DNA of 52,042 bases from Phlegmacium glaucopus (Eukaryota > Basidiomycota > Agaricomycetes > Agaricales > Cortinariaceae), in NCBI GenBank assembly GCA_015039465.1, contig MU130013.1, positions 280,729-332,770 on the forward strand, given 5' to 3'. This document shows positions 11,513 through 21,853 of the stretch, in pieces (position 1 is the first letter of the stretch; every line of letters begins with the position of its first letter). Under the pieces are notes generated by a model. It was not told the origin of the DNA. It made no database searches and saw only the letters and a list, made by a program, of their open reading frames with translations. Both the position numbers and the translations under genes were made by a program.

Positions 11513-12433
11513 CTGGCAGTGCTGCGATGGTAAGTAATTGGGCTCCCCTTAGATTCCAACACCCAGCTCACCATTCTCTGTCCCGATTGTAGTTATATAT
11601 GCCACATTATGACGGTATGTTATTAGCCATGTACCTTGTCAGTCGCACACATCTCCCTATGTAAATTGTAATCAATATCTACTGTGCTAGTATAATGCAT
11701 TTATTTGACATCACCCAAAAACTGTCCCGAAAACTGTATTCCCGGTGATGAAATGACAAGCTGACAAGCTTATGACACACCTGGGTCAGAAAATATTAAT
11801 GTTGCCAGAAAACTTTCCGGCGTCAGAATCCATTTCTGGAGTGTGAAAGTTTTATGGCATCGGGAGCGTCATTATGTCGCCATAGTACCAAATATGGCAG
11901 TCTGGTGACGTCTGGTTTGTCTGGCGCCAGACGAGCCAGACGGATGGAGGTTTGCTGATGCACCGTCAGACCACCATCAACATATGGCCGTATACCGTAT
12001 ACGGTACAGCGTGCAGCCCTATCAATGGATACTTTATTGTAGTCAGCTGGCCTAGCTTGGACTGTGGCTGAATTTTTTGGCAGATGTCACATGTCACTTT
12101 GCCTCTGGCCGGAGATACATTTTCGTCCAACCTGTCCCAGGTCACACCCCCGGACGAACAATTTAAAATGGTACAGTACAAATTAAAATATTCGAGATGG
12201 ACTAATTAGGTATGTGTGGTAAGGTTTGGCAAACTGGAACAACCCGACGCCATCAGCTGCCATCAATAAGCTATAATATAACTGACTTATGCATACCGAA
12301 CAGACCCTAATGTATCTCACTTGAGTCAACTTTTGGTCTCTGGGCCCAGAGAATAACGCCTACTGTGGTCTGGAGCGTTTCGGCCATTCACATGACCCAT
12401 CGTCTATAGAAATCATCTATAGCACCAGTTTCT

Positions 12434-12691
12434 TTAAATTCTCTTGGGGCATCCAAACTCGATCCTGAATATACATATGGCATCGAAGCAAATACGAATT
12501 TCCAGTTCTACAATGTCTCTCATCAAACAACTATCCACCAATTTCCCACAGACGAGCCCGAGAAAGCTAGAAGTATCCATAGAAAATTCTCCTGTATGTG
12601 GGTCCGACAAATAGTGGCAAAACCCATCACGCTCTCCGCGCTTTAGCAGCCAAGTCAGGAGTCCATGCCGGGCCTCTTCGGCTTCTTGCAC
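12434..12691 (-). other. Possible ORF fragment, unknown
   Basis: This minus-strand frame of about 85 codons begins with a non-ATG codon and reads [20 protein letters not shown] and further on [15 protein letters not shown]. It lies in unique DNA just outside the PIF/Harbinger-like element and upstream of the phosphotransferase relic. The composition looks like protein, but I recognise no family and no splice-supported start. It could be an exon of a lost gene cut by the transposon. Confidence 0.25.
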
Positions 12692-12761
12692 ACGAAAGCT
12701 GGGAACGACTTAACACAGGATAAATTATACCTCTAGGGCTGTGATAACCTAGGGTTGCGAA

Positions 12762-13699
12762 ATGGAGATAAGAACTTGGTGGCGAGACTCGGAAGAGACC
12801 TTCAAGTGCGAGATAACAGTGCCTGTGCTATCCGATGACATTGACAGTGACGATCCCGGTTCAAACAACTTTGTGTCTATGAAGACGAAGAAAACGAAAG
12901 AGGACGAAACGTATACTTCGTATATCATGTTACTTCCTTGTAGCACGTCGATTGTGATTGGGGCGCGTGCTAGCCTGCCGACATATCTCATGCCTCCTGT
13001 GCACGAGCTTCAGTGCGTAGAACTCTCGAAATACAAGATGAAGACCAATATTACGAGGGCAGTGTACTACCAACATTTATCTACATTTAAAAACAGCCAG
13101 TTTATCAAACGGGGCCCTCGTGTGCGCCTCCAGGAGACCATGGATCACTTACATTTGCAAGAAAAAACGCGATAATCCGTATTCCCCAAGTCCTAGATGT
13201 TTTTACCATTCGTGGAACTGTTCATATCATCCAAGAATATATTCATGGACCTGTTCTTGAGGATATGTGGCGCCATCTATCTCCGGAAGAACAGCGTAGC
13301 TCTATGGTGCAGTTGAAGGACTGTCTCGATCAATTGCATGCGCTAAAGCCTCTACATCCGGAACGCTTACAAGCCGTAGAATGGGCTCACCGACGGCCGA
13401 GTGGAGTGCATGCCACCTTCCACTGGTTCCTAAGCCAGAATGCCCTCCGCGCTCTTCCTGAAAGTTATTATCGTGTGCAGGAAGCGCTGTTCAAGACCTA
13501 TGGGCAACAGTACAAGATTCTCTTCTCGCACGGCGATCTTGGACCTCACAACATTCTCTGGAAGGGTAGCATTGTCAATGTCATTATTAATTAAGAGAGA
13601 TCGAGTTGGTTCCCAGAGTATTGAGACCATAGAAGGGTGCACGCTGCCCGCGATGACATGAAGGGTTGGTGGGTCATGTTCAAAGAGACCTTAGATTAG
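12762..13699 (+). pseudogene. Aminoglycoside phosphotransferase (APH)-like pseudogene
   Basis: The frame begins at ATG 12762 and carries the N-terminal region to about residue 128 (FIKRGPRVRLQE). A frameshift near 13130-13160 moves the reading to RIPQVLDVFTIRGTVHIIQE, YIHGPVLEDMWRHLSPEEQ and the kinase-like core SHGDLGPHNILW (about 13527), which holds the catalytic H-x-D and downstream N of the family. The following metal-binding segment, normally DWE, is NxE with a stop, then SSWFPEY and another stop, then HAARDDMKGWWVMFKETLD. So two Trp codons have become stops and the Asp an Asn, all by G-to-A changes. Fungal APH-like proteins are putative small-molecule kinases of unknown substrate. This copy is dead; no intron was needed to explain the breaks. 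Confidence 0.8.
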
Positions 13700-13864
13700 A
13701 GCTCACCATTCGAATTAGTGAATATTTTGAAAACGGTAGTAGCTAAGACTGAATCCAAGGGAGTGACCAGTAGCTTCCTAAAATGGATAATTGCCTCGTT
13801 GTTGCGTCACGACTCAACACAACTTGTCGTCCAACGTCCATTGTACTTAGCTCTAACATAGATA

Positions 13865-14711
13865 ATGGCCCCTCAACATTCTCCACAACCAGGTTACCCC
13901 CCTACAAGTGGCTTCAAGTATGATTATGTTTCCTGCTGATATCGTGCCATGACTGACCTGTTCCCAGCAATCGTAACACAGTCAATGATTTTACAAAAGG
14001 AATGGCACAAGAAGTGCGATACCTACTTTCAGAAATAGGCAAACTTCGTGATCAACGCCGGCAACTCCAATAGTACGTCTCGGTTACTCTGTTACTCTGT
14101 TTTCAAAAAACAAAAGCTGATTGATAAAACGAACAAAAAAAAGCGAGATTGCTGAATTAATGGCCGTCCGAACTAAATTCAGTGAGGATGGTGAATTCCA
14201 ACCTGAATGGAAACCTCCGGTGCGTGTTTTCGTTGAACTTTTGGAGGGATGAACCTTCATCAAGAGATCAGGCAATCGAGGCTCCTCCACCGGTCCCTGC
14301 TCCCGAACCAGAGGCCATTCCTGCTGCAAAACCAGCTTGGCGCGTCGTGAGTAAACGACCCGAAAGGAAAGCAAGAACGCAACCCAAGGCGATCACTGCA
14401 GCCCCGACCCCAACACCTGCCATCCCGGAAGCACCAAAGGCTGATGTGCCGGCCTGGGCGCAGTGGAGACGTATGTGATGATTTTGAGTTAGCCACGTTG
14501 AGATGGACATTCATCATAAAATTCTGCAGCAAATCCCCTCTTACGACCTGGCTCTGCTATCAATTCTCCATCAACCGCTCCTGCACCCATCCCGCACGAT
14601 CCTCCCCCGCGTTCTGGTCTTTTTGGTACTTTCCATCTCGCTTTTTTTCTCCCAGAATTCACCCTCACATTGAAATTGAATGCAGGACCATCCACGCCTC
14701 CTCCGAAATAA
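13865..14711 (+). CDS. Small coiled-coil and proline-rich protein, five exons, function unknown
   Basis: The five exons are 13865-13917, 13968-14072, 14144-14223, 14267-14470 and 14530-14711, joined by GT-AG introns of 50, 71, 43 and 59 nt. Together they keep one frame of 207 codons plus TAA. The protein starts MAPQHSPQPGYPP, has a helical, probably coiled-coil segment at about residues 25-67 (FTKGMAQEVRYLLSEIGKL, then RRQLQYEIAELMAVRTKF), a basic Pro/Ala-rich middle (VVSKRPERKARTQPKAI), the phrase PAWAQWRPNP near residue 150 and a Pro-rich tail ending STPPPK. I recall similar hypothetical proteins in agaricomycetes but can name no domain. A 30-nt gt...ag stretch inside the last exon (about 14629-14658) would also keep frame if removed but is too short for a usual intron. 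The gene looks intact. Confidence 0.75.
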
Positions 14712-15404
14712 TAGGAGTAAATTGGAACATGAAATCATCTCAATTGATATTGTAAAAACATTTACCAACCTGTAAAACAAATGTGATATCACCCAGGACG
14801 GCGCGTCATTTATTTCTTGTTATCGCGATATCACATTTTTTTTGGTTCTGTGATATAGCTATCACGAATGCTTTATAGAAACTACTATCTTTCTGTTCTT
14901 GTTTCGCCAACCTCATTGTCATTCTAATATTGTAATAACATGCACATTTTTTTCGATCAACCTCTGCTTACAATTTGACTTATGAAAACCTGCTTGCTCG
15001 TTGGGCCTCAATTTATAGGTGGTATCAGTAAACTTGGATTCGTTACTTAGCTTTCAATCGTTGTTTTTCTAACCTTAGGTCGTATTTGACATATGCCAAT
15101 CCAACTGCTTGTTGACCTTCTTTCGTTAATTTCATATCAGCTGACAGTAGGGATTGAAATATTCAAGATGGTAAGTCATTCTTATAAGTTTGTCTTCTGT
15201 TCTACTTCACATGACTGACTGTTTTGTTTTGAGCAGATGGTTACGACTCCGAGTCAACGGTCCGACTTGTCTCTCTCAAGTATGCATATGTCTGGTGACC
15301 AGCAAGCGGCCCGCTGATCAAAATACCGGAATGCTACTGACTACTATCAGTACTTATAAATACTCAGTTAAGGTCTTGTGCTCACTGCCGCCTCCACCCT
15401 CCAA
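14712..15404. other. Intergenic and probable 5' leader of the alpha/beta hydrolase gene
   Basis: This AT-rich spacer lies between two + strand genes. From about 15170 there is a good donor (ATG|gtaagtcatt) and an acceptor (tttgagcag|ATGGTTACG at about 15237), and a short frame after it (MVTTPSQRSDLSLS). That may be an untranslated leader exon or a lost N-terminal exon of the hydrolase; stops separate it from the main frame. Confidence 0.4.
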
Positions 15405-16757
15405 ATGGAATCAGCATTGAAAGTAGACAACATCCCTCAACAACCTATCCATCCTTCAGTGATCCCAAAGTTGGATCCTGAATATCTTCGATTCCACAAT
15501 GAGCATCTACAGTATATAACTCCTCCCCATACTTTACCATGGGACCCTTCACTTCGCAATGCACCTACCGTACCAGGATCTTCCGAACCGCTTGTGGTAG
15601 GAAAGACTCAAGACTATGATTTACCGAATACCAAGTTTAGATCTTTTACACCTGAAGGGGCAGCACCGGAGAAAGGATGGCCGGTTTTAATATACTTTCA
15701 CGGTGGTGAGATTCTTGTTGATACAAGGATTTGGAGTGTTGGGCTGATCCTATATTTCTAGGGGGTTGGACTCTAGGGAATATAGCAAGTGAAACTGCAT
15801 TAGCGACGAACATGTGTGTCCGTACGTCCTTCACAAGAATAAACTTGATTCCATATGATTTTAACCCTCAGATCCCTTTTTAGGCGCTAAATGTGTCGTG
15901 ATCTCCGTCGATTATCGACTAGCACCCGAACATCCTTACCCTGCAGCTGTAGAAGACGCCGTCGATGCTCTCAATTGGGTAATTAAGCATGGTCATACCG
16001 AGCTAGGAATCGATCTCACTCAGATCGCTGTTGGCGGGTCATCCAGGTACGGTCACATTTCCGTGAAATGTAACACCCCCTCATGCAATAATTCAATGCT
16101 TACTTCCACAGCGGAGGAAACCTAGCGACGATCTTAGCTCTCAAAGCTGCCCAATTCCAACCATCTATTCCACTCGTATTCCAGCTCCTCGTCGTTCCCG
16201 TAACAGATAATACAGCATCTGTTGAGACTTACAGATCTTGGGCCGAGAACCAATTGACTCCTTGGTTATCACCAGAAAGGATGCTTTGGTTCCGTCGCAA
16301 TTATCTTCCCAACCAAGAAGACTGGGTTAAATGGGACGCATCGCCCTTCTTCGCTTCAGATGAGTTACTGTCAAAAACACCTAAGGCATGGATTGGAGTT
16401 ACCGAACTGGATATTTTACGAGATGAGGGTATTTTATACGGGGAAAGGTTGAGCAAGGTCGGTGTTGAAGTTGAGGTTGAGGTATATAAAGGAGCTCCGC
16501 ATCCTATCATGGCAATGGACGGTAAGACCTCCGTTTGTTATATTGAATCCTGCGTTAACTGACTTTTGGTACGTTTTGACATTATGGTTTATCGGAATTA
16601 TAGGGTGAGTTTTTTGTTTCAAACTGATTTTTAAGCATTAAAAATCTGATTTTTTCAATCGTTCGGCCCCATCAGTGTCCTCCAGATTGGTAGAAAACTT
16701 GTCACCCACGCAGCTGTTGCGTTGGAGAAAGCATTCTACCCTAAGCCTGAGTTATAG
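15405..16757 (+). CDS. Alpha/beta hydrolase (HSL/esterase-lipase type), six exons including a 1-nt micro-exon
   Basis: The exons are 15405-15705, 15762-15821, 15884-16046, 16112-16521, 16604 (a single G) and 16676-16757, giving 338 codons plus TAG. The fold and catalytic set are complete: HGGG oxyanion motif (YFHGGGWTLGN), DYRLAPEHPYP, nucleophile elbow GGSSSGGNL, acid in TELDILRDEG and histidine in GAPHPIMAMDG. This is the hormone-sensitive-lipase-like group, in which Ser-Asp-His hydrolyses carboxylic esters; the substrate is unknown. No signal peptide is seen, so it is probably cytosolic. The exon 4 to last exon junction is out of frame by one base with a single intron; two back-to-back introns (16522-16603 and 16605-16675) with a 1-nt exon between them restore the expected GVLQIGRKLV. 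A single-base indel is the alternative. The start chosen is the first ATG in frame with the conserved part. Confidence 0.85.
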
Positions 16758-17022
16758 ATCTCAGAAAGGGATAGTAAATTTAAAGGCCTTTGCAGTGGAT
16801 CTCTCTACGTACACATACATTCAGATCTTCACCAATCTTAGGGCTTTGCAACACAACCCTCGAATCTCTAGCAAATCTGCCTTTAGGTGTGCGAAGCTCA
16901 AACAAAGGGGGTCATCATTGTCGTCATTTTACTATCTGACAATAAGTTTAGGCACAAGTACATGAAAATAAGTGAGAAACATTGAATATAGGAAAACCAT
17001 GAAATCGCTAGCCCATTCCCGA
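16758..17022. other. Convergent 3' intergenic spacer
   Basis: This is 265 bases between the stop of the hydrolase (+) and the stop of the transporter (-). No gene was seen, and both transcripts must terminate here. Confidence 0.6.
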
Positions 17023-19739
17023 TCAAAGCGTATATCTAAAATCAGGAGCCCTATCCCCCATCTCCCTCAATTGCTGACTAGTATAGTTCTTCTCACCCTT
17101 TGCCAACGCTTCTCTTTGCATCTCGTCTCTTTTGCGATTAATGTTTATGTAGCTTATGATGGCGATAGGGACTGTAATGAACCCAATGCCGACGAACATC
17201 AACTCGATCCCATCTGATGGTTTAGCCCTCGCATGTCAGTAAAATGTAATGAGAAAAAGAAAGGAATTCAACGTACGGCCCAAGCGGTACCTTGGTGCAT
17301 CCTGTGTACGATAAATGTTAGATGCGATGGCTCCGCTGAAATTCCCGATTCCTATATGAATAGCCATCCCAATTCCACGTTTATACTGTCCAGCAAGATT
17401 GTTCCCAAGCCTATATAAGAACGACATCAGGAGCCACACTATCAGTAAACGAAAAAGAAAAAAAGAAAAAAGCAGACGCACCAAGCTACTATACCGGGGA
17501 AAGCTGAATAACTCCCTGCAACGACAAAGAATACACCAAAATATTTTACACCACTGTGCACGTGTGAGATATTGATCGTGAATCCGATGAGACACATCGT
17601 AAGGCCAATTAGGATGAAAGGAGAACGCATTTTGAGTTTGTCGGAAAAATAGGCAAAGACGTAGACGCAGATGGCTGGTGTTTAGAGATTAGTTTTGTTT
17701 TTAAATCTATGAATAGACTAATTTGACTTACTAGCAAAGACGTATGGCGGGACAGTGAGAAGCTGGCTGACCGCAGGTGTGTGATCGAATCTACCAAGAT
17801 GAAGAATGAGCCCATGTGACAAAGGATCAGGTTCCTGATAACTGACGCGCTAATGATCGAACTAGTTGACGTGCCATAAATCAGTAACGATGTACAAGGG
17901 TAAAACGGTTCATAACGCGCTTACGGGAGGAACAATGTTATTCCGTAAACTAACGAACATGCAGCAAAAATTAAGAAATTTCCACAAAAAAAAGGTTTAG
18001 TTTCGAAGACTCACGAGGCGCAATAATGGACATGTATATCAATATATGTAACCAAACCTGGCAGGAAAAAAAAAAGAATACATTGAGTTGACTTTTCCTC
18101 AGATAGTAACTTGAATTTTACCTGCCAGTCTGTGAGAGCAGCTTTGAGATGTCTCATTTCGAAATGTTCCTCTTCTCCTACGCTCGAATTATCATACTCT
18201 TACAAAACGGAGGAAGGAACAGATGAGTTTTTAGACTAATAATTATAGATAAAGAAAGTTACTTTTCTTGAAAATGACGAAGGCACGCTCTTCGGGGGTC
18301 AAGAACGACGCAGTCGCAGGGAAATCTACCAGGACTAAGAGGCGAGTTAGGCGATGAAGTCAATGTATTTGACTGATGACACACCGAAGAACGCCAGTAG
18401 ACCAACAGCCACGGTAGCAAGTCCTTCCAGTATCTTCAATAACAAAATCAGAGAAGTCGATGTATGAGGGGTCGATGAAGGAAGCTCACGAAGATCCATG
18501 ACCAGCCAAGGAGGCCTTGCCTTCCAGACATGAAACTGATTCCATAAGCCAAAATACCGGAAAATGCCCCAGCCAGAGAAGCTGCTCCGAAGAAAAATCC
18601 AATACGCAATTGAAGTTTATGACGCGGATACCAGATACTCAGACTAAAAGAGTAATATATCAGGTAGTCCCTCAGCGAAGCAAAGAACTGGGGGTGACTC
18701 ACTAGTAAACGACTCCTGGGAATAAGCCCGCCTCAGCGACTCCAAGACAGACACGAACGCCTACAAGTTGTGGATAGCTTCACAGGTAGCATGAAATGGA
18801 TTACTATAGAAACAAAAAGTTATTTTTATAACCAACCTTTTGACGAGTCCCATGAGTGTCCTGGGGCCGTGGTTTGTCAGAATCTGCTATCTCCATTAAA
18901 ACTGGAAAACAGACATAATAATACCCCAGGTGACCTGATAGGATGGTGGGATTGAAGTGGAGGAATGCTAATTAAAGTACATACCGCGATGCTTGGCAAC
19001 CATCTTCAGGGAGAGGAAGCGTTAACAATGCATACAAAAATGGAGGGGGTGAGGATAATTACCGTGAAGGTCGAAATCGCTTCAGGACGAGACTAATCAT
19101 GTATTATTAGAAACTGGAAAGATAAGATGGAAGTTCGACGCGTACTTTGCTGGACATTCGAAGAGGCAGTACGGCTACCCATCATCGAAGAATGATGTTG
19201 GTCATAATTCGGATCCAAGATAACAAAAATAGAGCCTCACAATGAAAAACATTGTCTATGAGTTCGAAGGTACGTGAGGTGATGATAAGGTTGACCAAAC
19301 GAAATATTGCTCCACTAACCAGTGCTATGTTAAAATGGTTTCCAACGAGATGGAGCTGGGTCGAAAGACCCTGTAGTCTCGCGTTTCCTGGGGTTCGCCA
19401 AATGACACTGAGAGAGAGTTCCACCACAAATGTTCATGAAAGCCCTACCGATGTTTCCTGTAAAACACCAGTGATCAGATAGTGGACACTTGGGTGGTAT
19501 TCATGATGCAGTTCACCTCTATCCAAGAATGACAGCAGATACATTAGCGACAGAATAGGCATAAGCCTAAAGTCGACTTTTCGCCAAAGTCTGCGCTCTT
19601 CCTCTGGAGTCAAAACAGGAGGAGGAGGAAGACTCGAATCTCCCCCAAAGTCAATATCGTCAGAGAGATTGTCAAGCTTTTCATCGACAGTCTTCTCCAA
19701 TGACGGTGTGTTCGTCTTCTGATCCTTCTCAATCGACAT
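17023..19739 (-). CDS. MFS transporter, allantoate permease (anion:cation symporter) type, about 20 exons
   Basis: Exons, in coding order on the minus strand: 19739-19517, 19457-19449, 19387-19320, 19255-19241, 19174-19146, 19092-19063, 19003-18985, 18934-18915, 18860-18837, 18777-18703, 18643-18490, 18433-18385, 18334-18263, 18198-18122, 18057-18015, 17949-17925, about 17850-17732, 17674-17482, 17410-17277 and 17213-17023. Several are tiny (9, 15 and 19 nt). All have GT-AG borders and keep frame; only the left border of the exon at about 17850 is uncertain. The product has family landmarks: FLDRGNIGNARLQGL after TM1, PYCLFECPANLVLK, WGIIMTLMGLVK, GVRVCLGVAEAGLFPGVVY, YLSIWYPRHKLQLRIGFFFG, GLLGWSWIFILEG, DFPATASFLTPEER, VPPYVFA, and tail KNYTSQQLREMGDRAPDFRY. 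Relatives import allantoate, nicotinate, vitamins or similar anions with protons across the plasma membrane; the substrate here is unknown. Gene appears intact. Confidence 0.88.
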
Positions 19740-20212
19740 GGTTGAAGTGGGAAGAACGACCTTCTAATGTAATGCGTTTAAATATATCAGTATTCCGATA
19801 TTCGAATCTCGTGAACGATAGTGAATGATCCACACGACTTCCAGACCGGCGTGGGTCTACGTGTGCGCGCTAGGCGCAATGAAGCAATTCTTTGATTGGT
19901 TACTCCAGGTTACTCCACATCACCTGACATCGGCCAAGGTACGATCATCGTACCAGCAGATGGAGTGGGTTTACTTATGGATTGCTGATATGGAGGATGA
20001 CTGGTGGATTCGAGCGGGTAGGTGAGGTAGTTACGGAGATTATCGGGTATTGTCAAAACCGAAGCTGGGAGTCTCCTACTATATATGGAAATGGGTGGCG
20101 GATACAAAAGTATGTAGAATTGACAACAAAGTTTGGGGTATATAAAATAAGCATGGCACAAACTCAGTGTGTGGGCGAGGTAGAAATCTAAGTTATTGAT
20201 GGTTGAACCGTG
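19740..20212. other. Promoter-side spacer of the transporter, no gene seen
   Basis: This spacer lies upstream of the minus-strand transporter start. It holds an imperfect repeat GGTTACTCCA (19898, 19908). No TATA-like motif can be assigned with confidence. Confidence 0.4.
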
Positions 20213-21770
20213 GTTCTGTGGTCCATGTCCAATGGAACAAGGAGTGGAGGCGTATCGCAGATTCAAGTGGGTTATTCAAGCCTCGGTTATAAGAGAAATA
20301 CGCAGTTGAGTGTATGAAAGAATGACTGCCTGGAATACAAAGGTGCTGTGTACGACGTGAGTTCCTGAAAGTTATTCCATTGGGAAAGGTATCGCTGACA
20401 TTGTGGACAAAGCTTCAGCAGCATAATCTCCTTGAATAGTCTGTATCCTGAGAAGGATCATGATTCGTACTTGCATTGGAATCGAAATCGTGTATGGACT
20501 CTGTAAAATCAATCTAATACCGCAATGACATTTGAATTGATTTACGAACCGTGCGACAGGTATGCGAAAAGACACTGGGGCGACTGACGATTATCTACCT
20601 TTCCGATGGTGAACAAATTTCGTAAGGAAGTTGTGAGCATTGCTGTCGATCTTGAGGTAGTTGAGCTTCTTCGTTGTATCCTGGCCAGAATTGAACTTGA
20701 ATAGATCCAAGACGCTACTGTCCATGTTATTCACGTCTACGTCCGCGGGTACAACAGTGACGTGAGAAGTCTTGAAGGGCTGGAGGGCTCGAGAGGTATG
20801 TTATCACATTATAATTGAGTCCGTTGTAGATAGCCGCGGGGTGGCCAGTGTTCACCAAGTTCCGAAATGCTGACAAGTAAAATGCTGAAAGTAAAGTGCC
20901 GAGCTGAAAGTGAAATGCTGAAAGTGCATTAGGGGTGTAGCCAACAAACCCATGACGAGCAGTATAACCATCTGGTCAAAGTACCAATCGGGAGGTGAAT
21001 CGTTGGCAAAAGCATGGAAAGGGAGTTGACATCAGTGTTGTTCTTTGAATCCAAACTGGCGTAGGGAGCCAGTGATACCGTTGAACAGAGCGCTAACCTA
21101 CAACCAAGGTACATCAGATCCTAGACAATTCCTGACACATTCCTGCCATACCTGAAGTGGGAAAATGCTATCCACCAATTGAACGCCATACTTCAGATAT
21201 TGATTTAATAGGAACCACGCCAACCACGGTTCACGCGCGGCAGCAACTGCGGTCAGATCGAAGACTACCCCGTATTGAAGGAGACACGTTCAATGTAGAA
21301 GAATGTGACGCCAGCTCGGCAGTGTTGAACATATGTGCCATAAGGCAGATGAGAATTCCCAACACGGGCCTGGGTAGCAATGGCCTTAGCGGAGAAAAGG
21401 TCTTTCACGAAGGGGTTGATAGAGCCTGTACCCTCCAATCTATCAACAGCACCTCGAAAGCAAGGAGACGAAATAGTACCCAAATTGCCATCCAAGAACC
21501 CTTCGGCAGAGCAAAGTAACAGCGCCATGGTAATGAGTGAGGGATACCCAGATCTATCCGCGGTCCCAGTCTTGAATGACGAATGGTTGCCACCATAGTG
21601 GTTCGTTCTCTGCAGTTGTCGGCGGGCTTGCCATGATATGAATCAAACCTCCTGGTATGTTCTGGAGGAGACGGATGCATTCAGCATTGTCAAGTTAAGG
21701 GACTTGCGGAACGAAACACGAGAGGCCTTCGATGGTGTATTCTGGCATTAGCAAGGGGTATGCAAGACGT
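20213..21770 (-). pseudogene. Chitin synthase (myosin motor-like domain region) relic, copy 1
   Basis: Read on the minus strand, the order is HSSFKTGTADRSGYPS, SAEGFLDGNL, then RLEGTGSINPFVKDLFSAKA and IATQ (21540-21360), and further down NMDSSVLDLFKF, SGQDTTKKLNYLKID (20750-20650). This matches the C-terminal end of the myosin motor-like domain of class V/VII chitin synthases and the stretch before their catalytic part. The membrane and catalytic domains that make chitin at the cell surface are absent. Frames are broken by indels and stops. It is a direct repeat of copy 2 (24001-25350), with an extra short tandem (AAATGCTGAAAGT units, 20864-20928). The deaminase gene lies between the two copies. 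Confidence 0.75.
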
Positions 21771-21853
21771 ATATGACCTGGAGTACATAAAGGTGTCGTT
21801 CCTCTGAAATGTCAGTCGGAGTTTAAAACCCTAAATGGCCACTCTTTCGAATC

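Larger units (their letters stand above)
7995..12021. mobile_element. hAT-like element inserted in the PIF/Harbinger-like element
   Basis: The two ends are inverted, TAGGGCTGCACACTGT on the left and TAGGGCTGCACGCTGT read inward from the right. Near the left end the word ACGGTA/TACCGT occurs many times (8010-8150), and near the right end there are ACGGTA and GTCTGGC words. TAGGG-type ends with iterated subterminal words are usual for hAT elements. The flanks (GGATAC on the left, a GGATAC three bases away on the right) only loosely suggest a target duplication. No intact hAT transposase was found inside; a gene relic lies at 9379-9720. Confidence 0.55.
7213..12307. mobile_element. PIF/Harbinger-like element with TAA target duplication, carrying a large insertion
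   Basis: The left end (7213) and right end (12307) are inverted copies starting GGGTCTGTTTGGTATGCATAAG (left) and GGGTCTGTTCGGTATGCATAAG (right), each followed by the same text for about 130 bp. Both ends are flanked by TAA (7210-7212 and 12308-12310), the 3-bp target duplication typical of PIF/Harbinger elements. A second inverted match lies at 7555-7580 against 12150-12175, so the original element was probably a short MITE of about 1.1 kb. The other 4 kb is an insertion (7995-12021). No DDE transposase or Myb-like ORF was seen, so it is non-autonomous. Confidence 0.75.

Noticed and set aside
10861..11574. Long open frames rich in Leu, Ala, Trp (and Gln, Ala, Lys on the other strand)
   Set aside because: They come from iterated TTGGCC/GGCCAA words inside a MITE, are open in several frames at once and match no protein.
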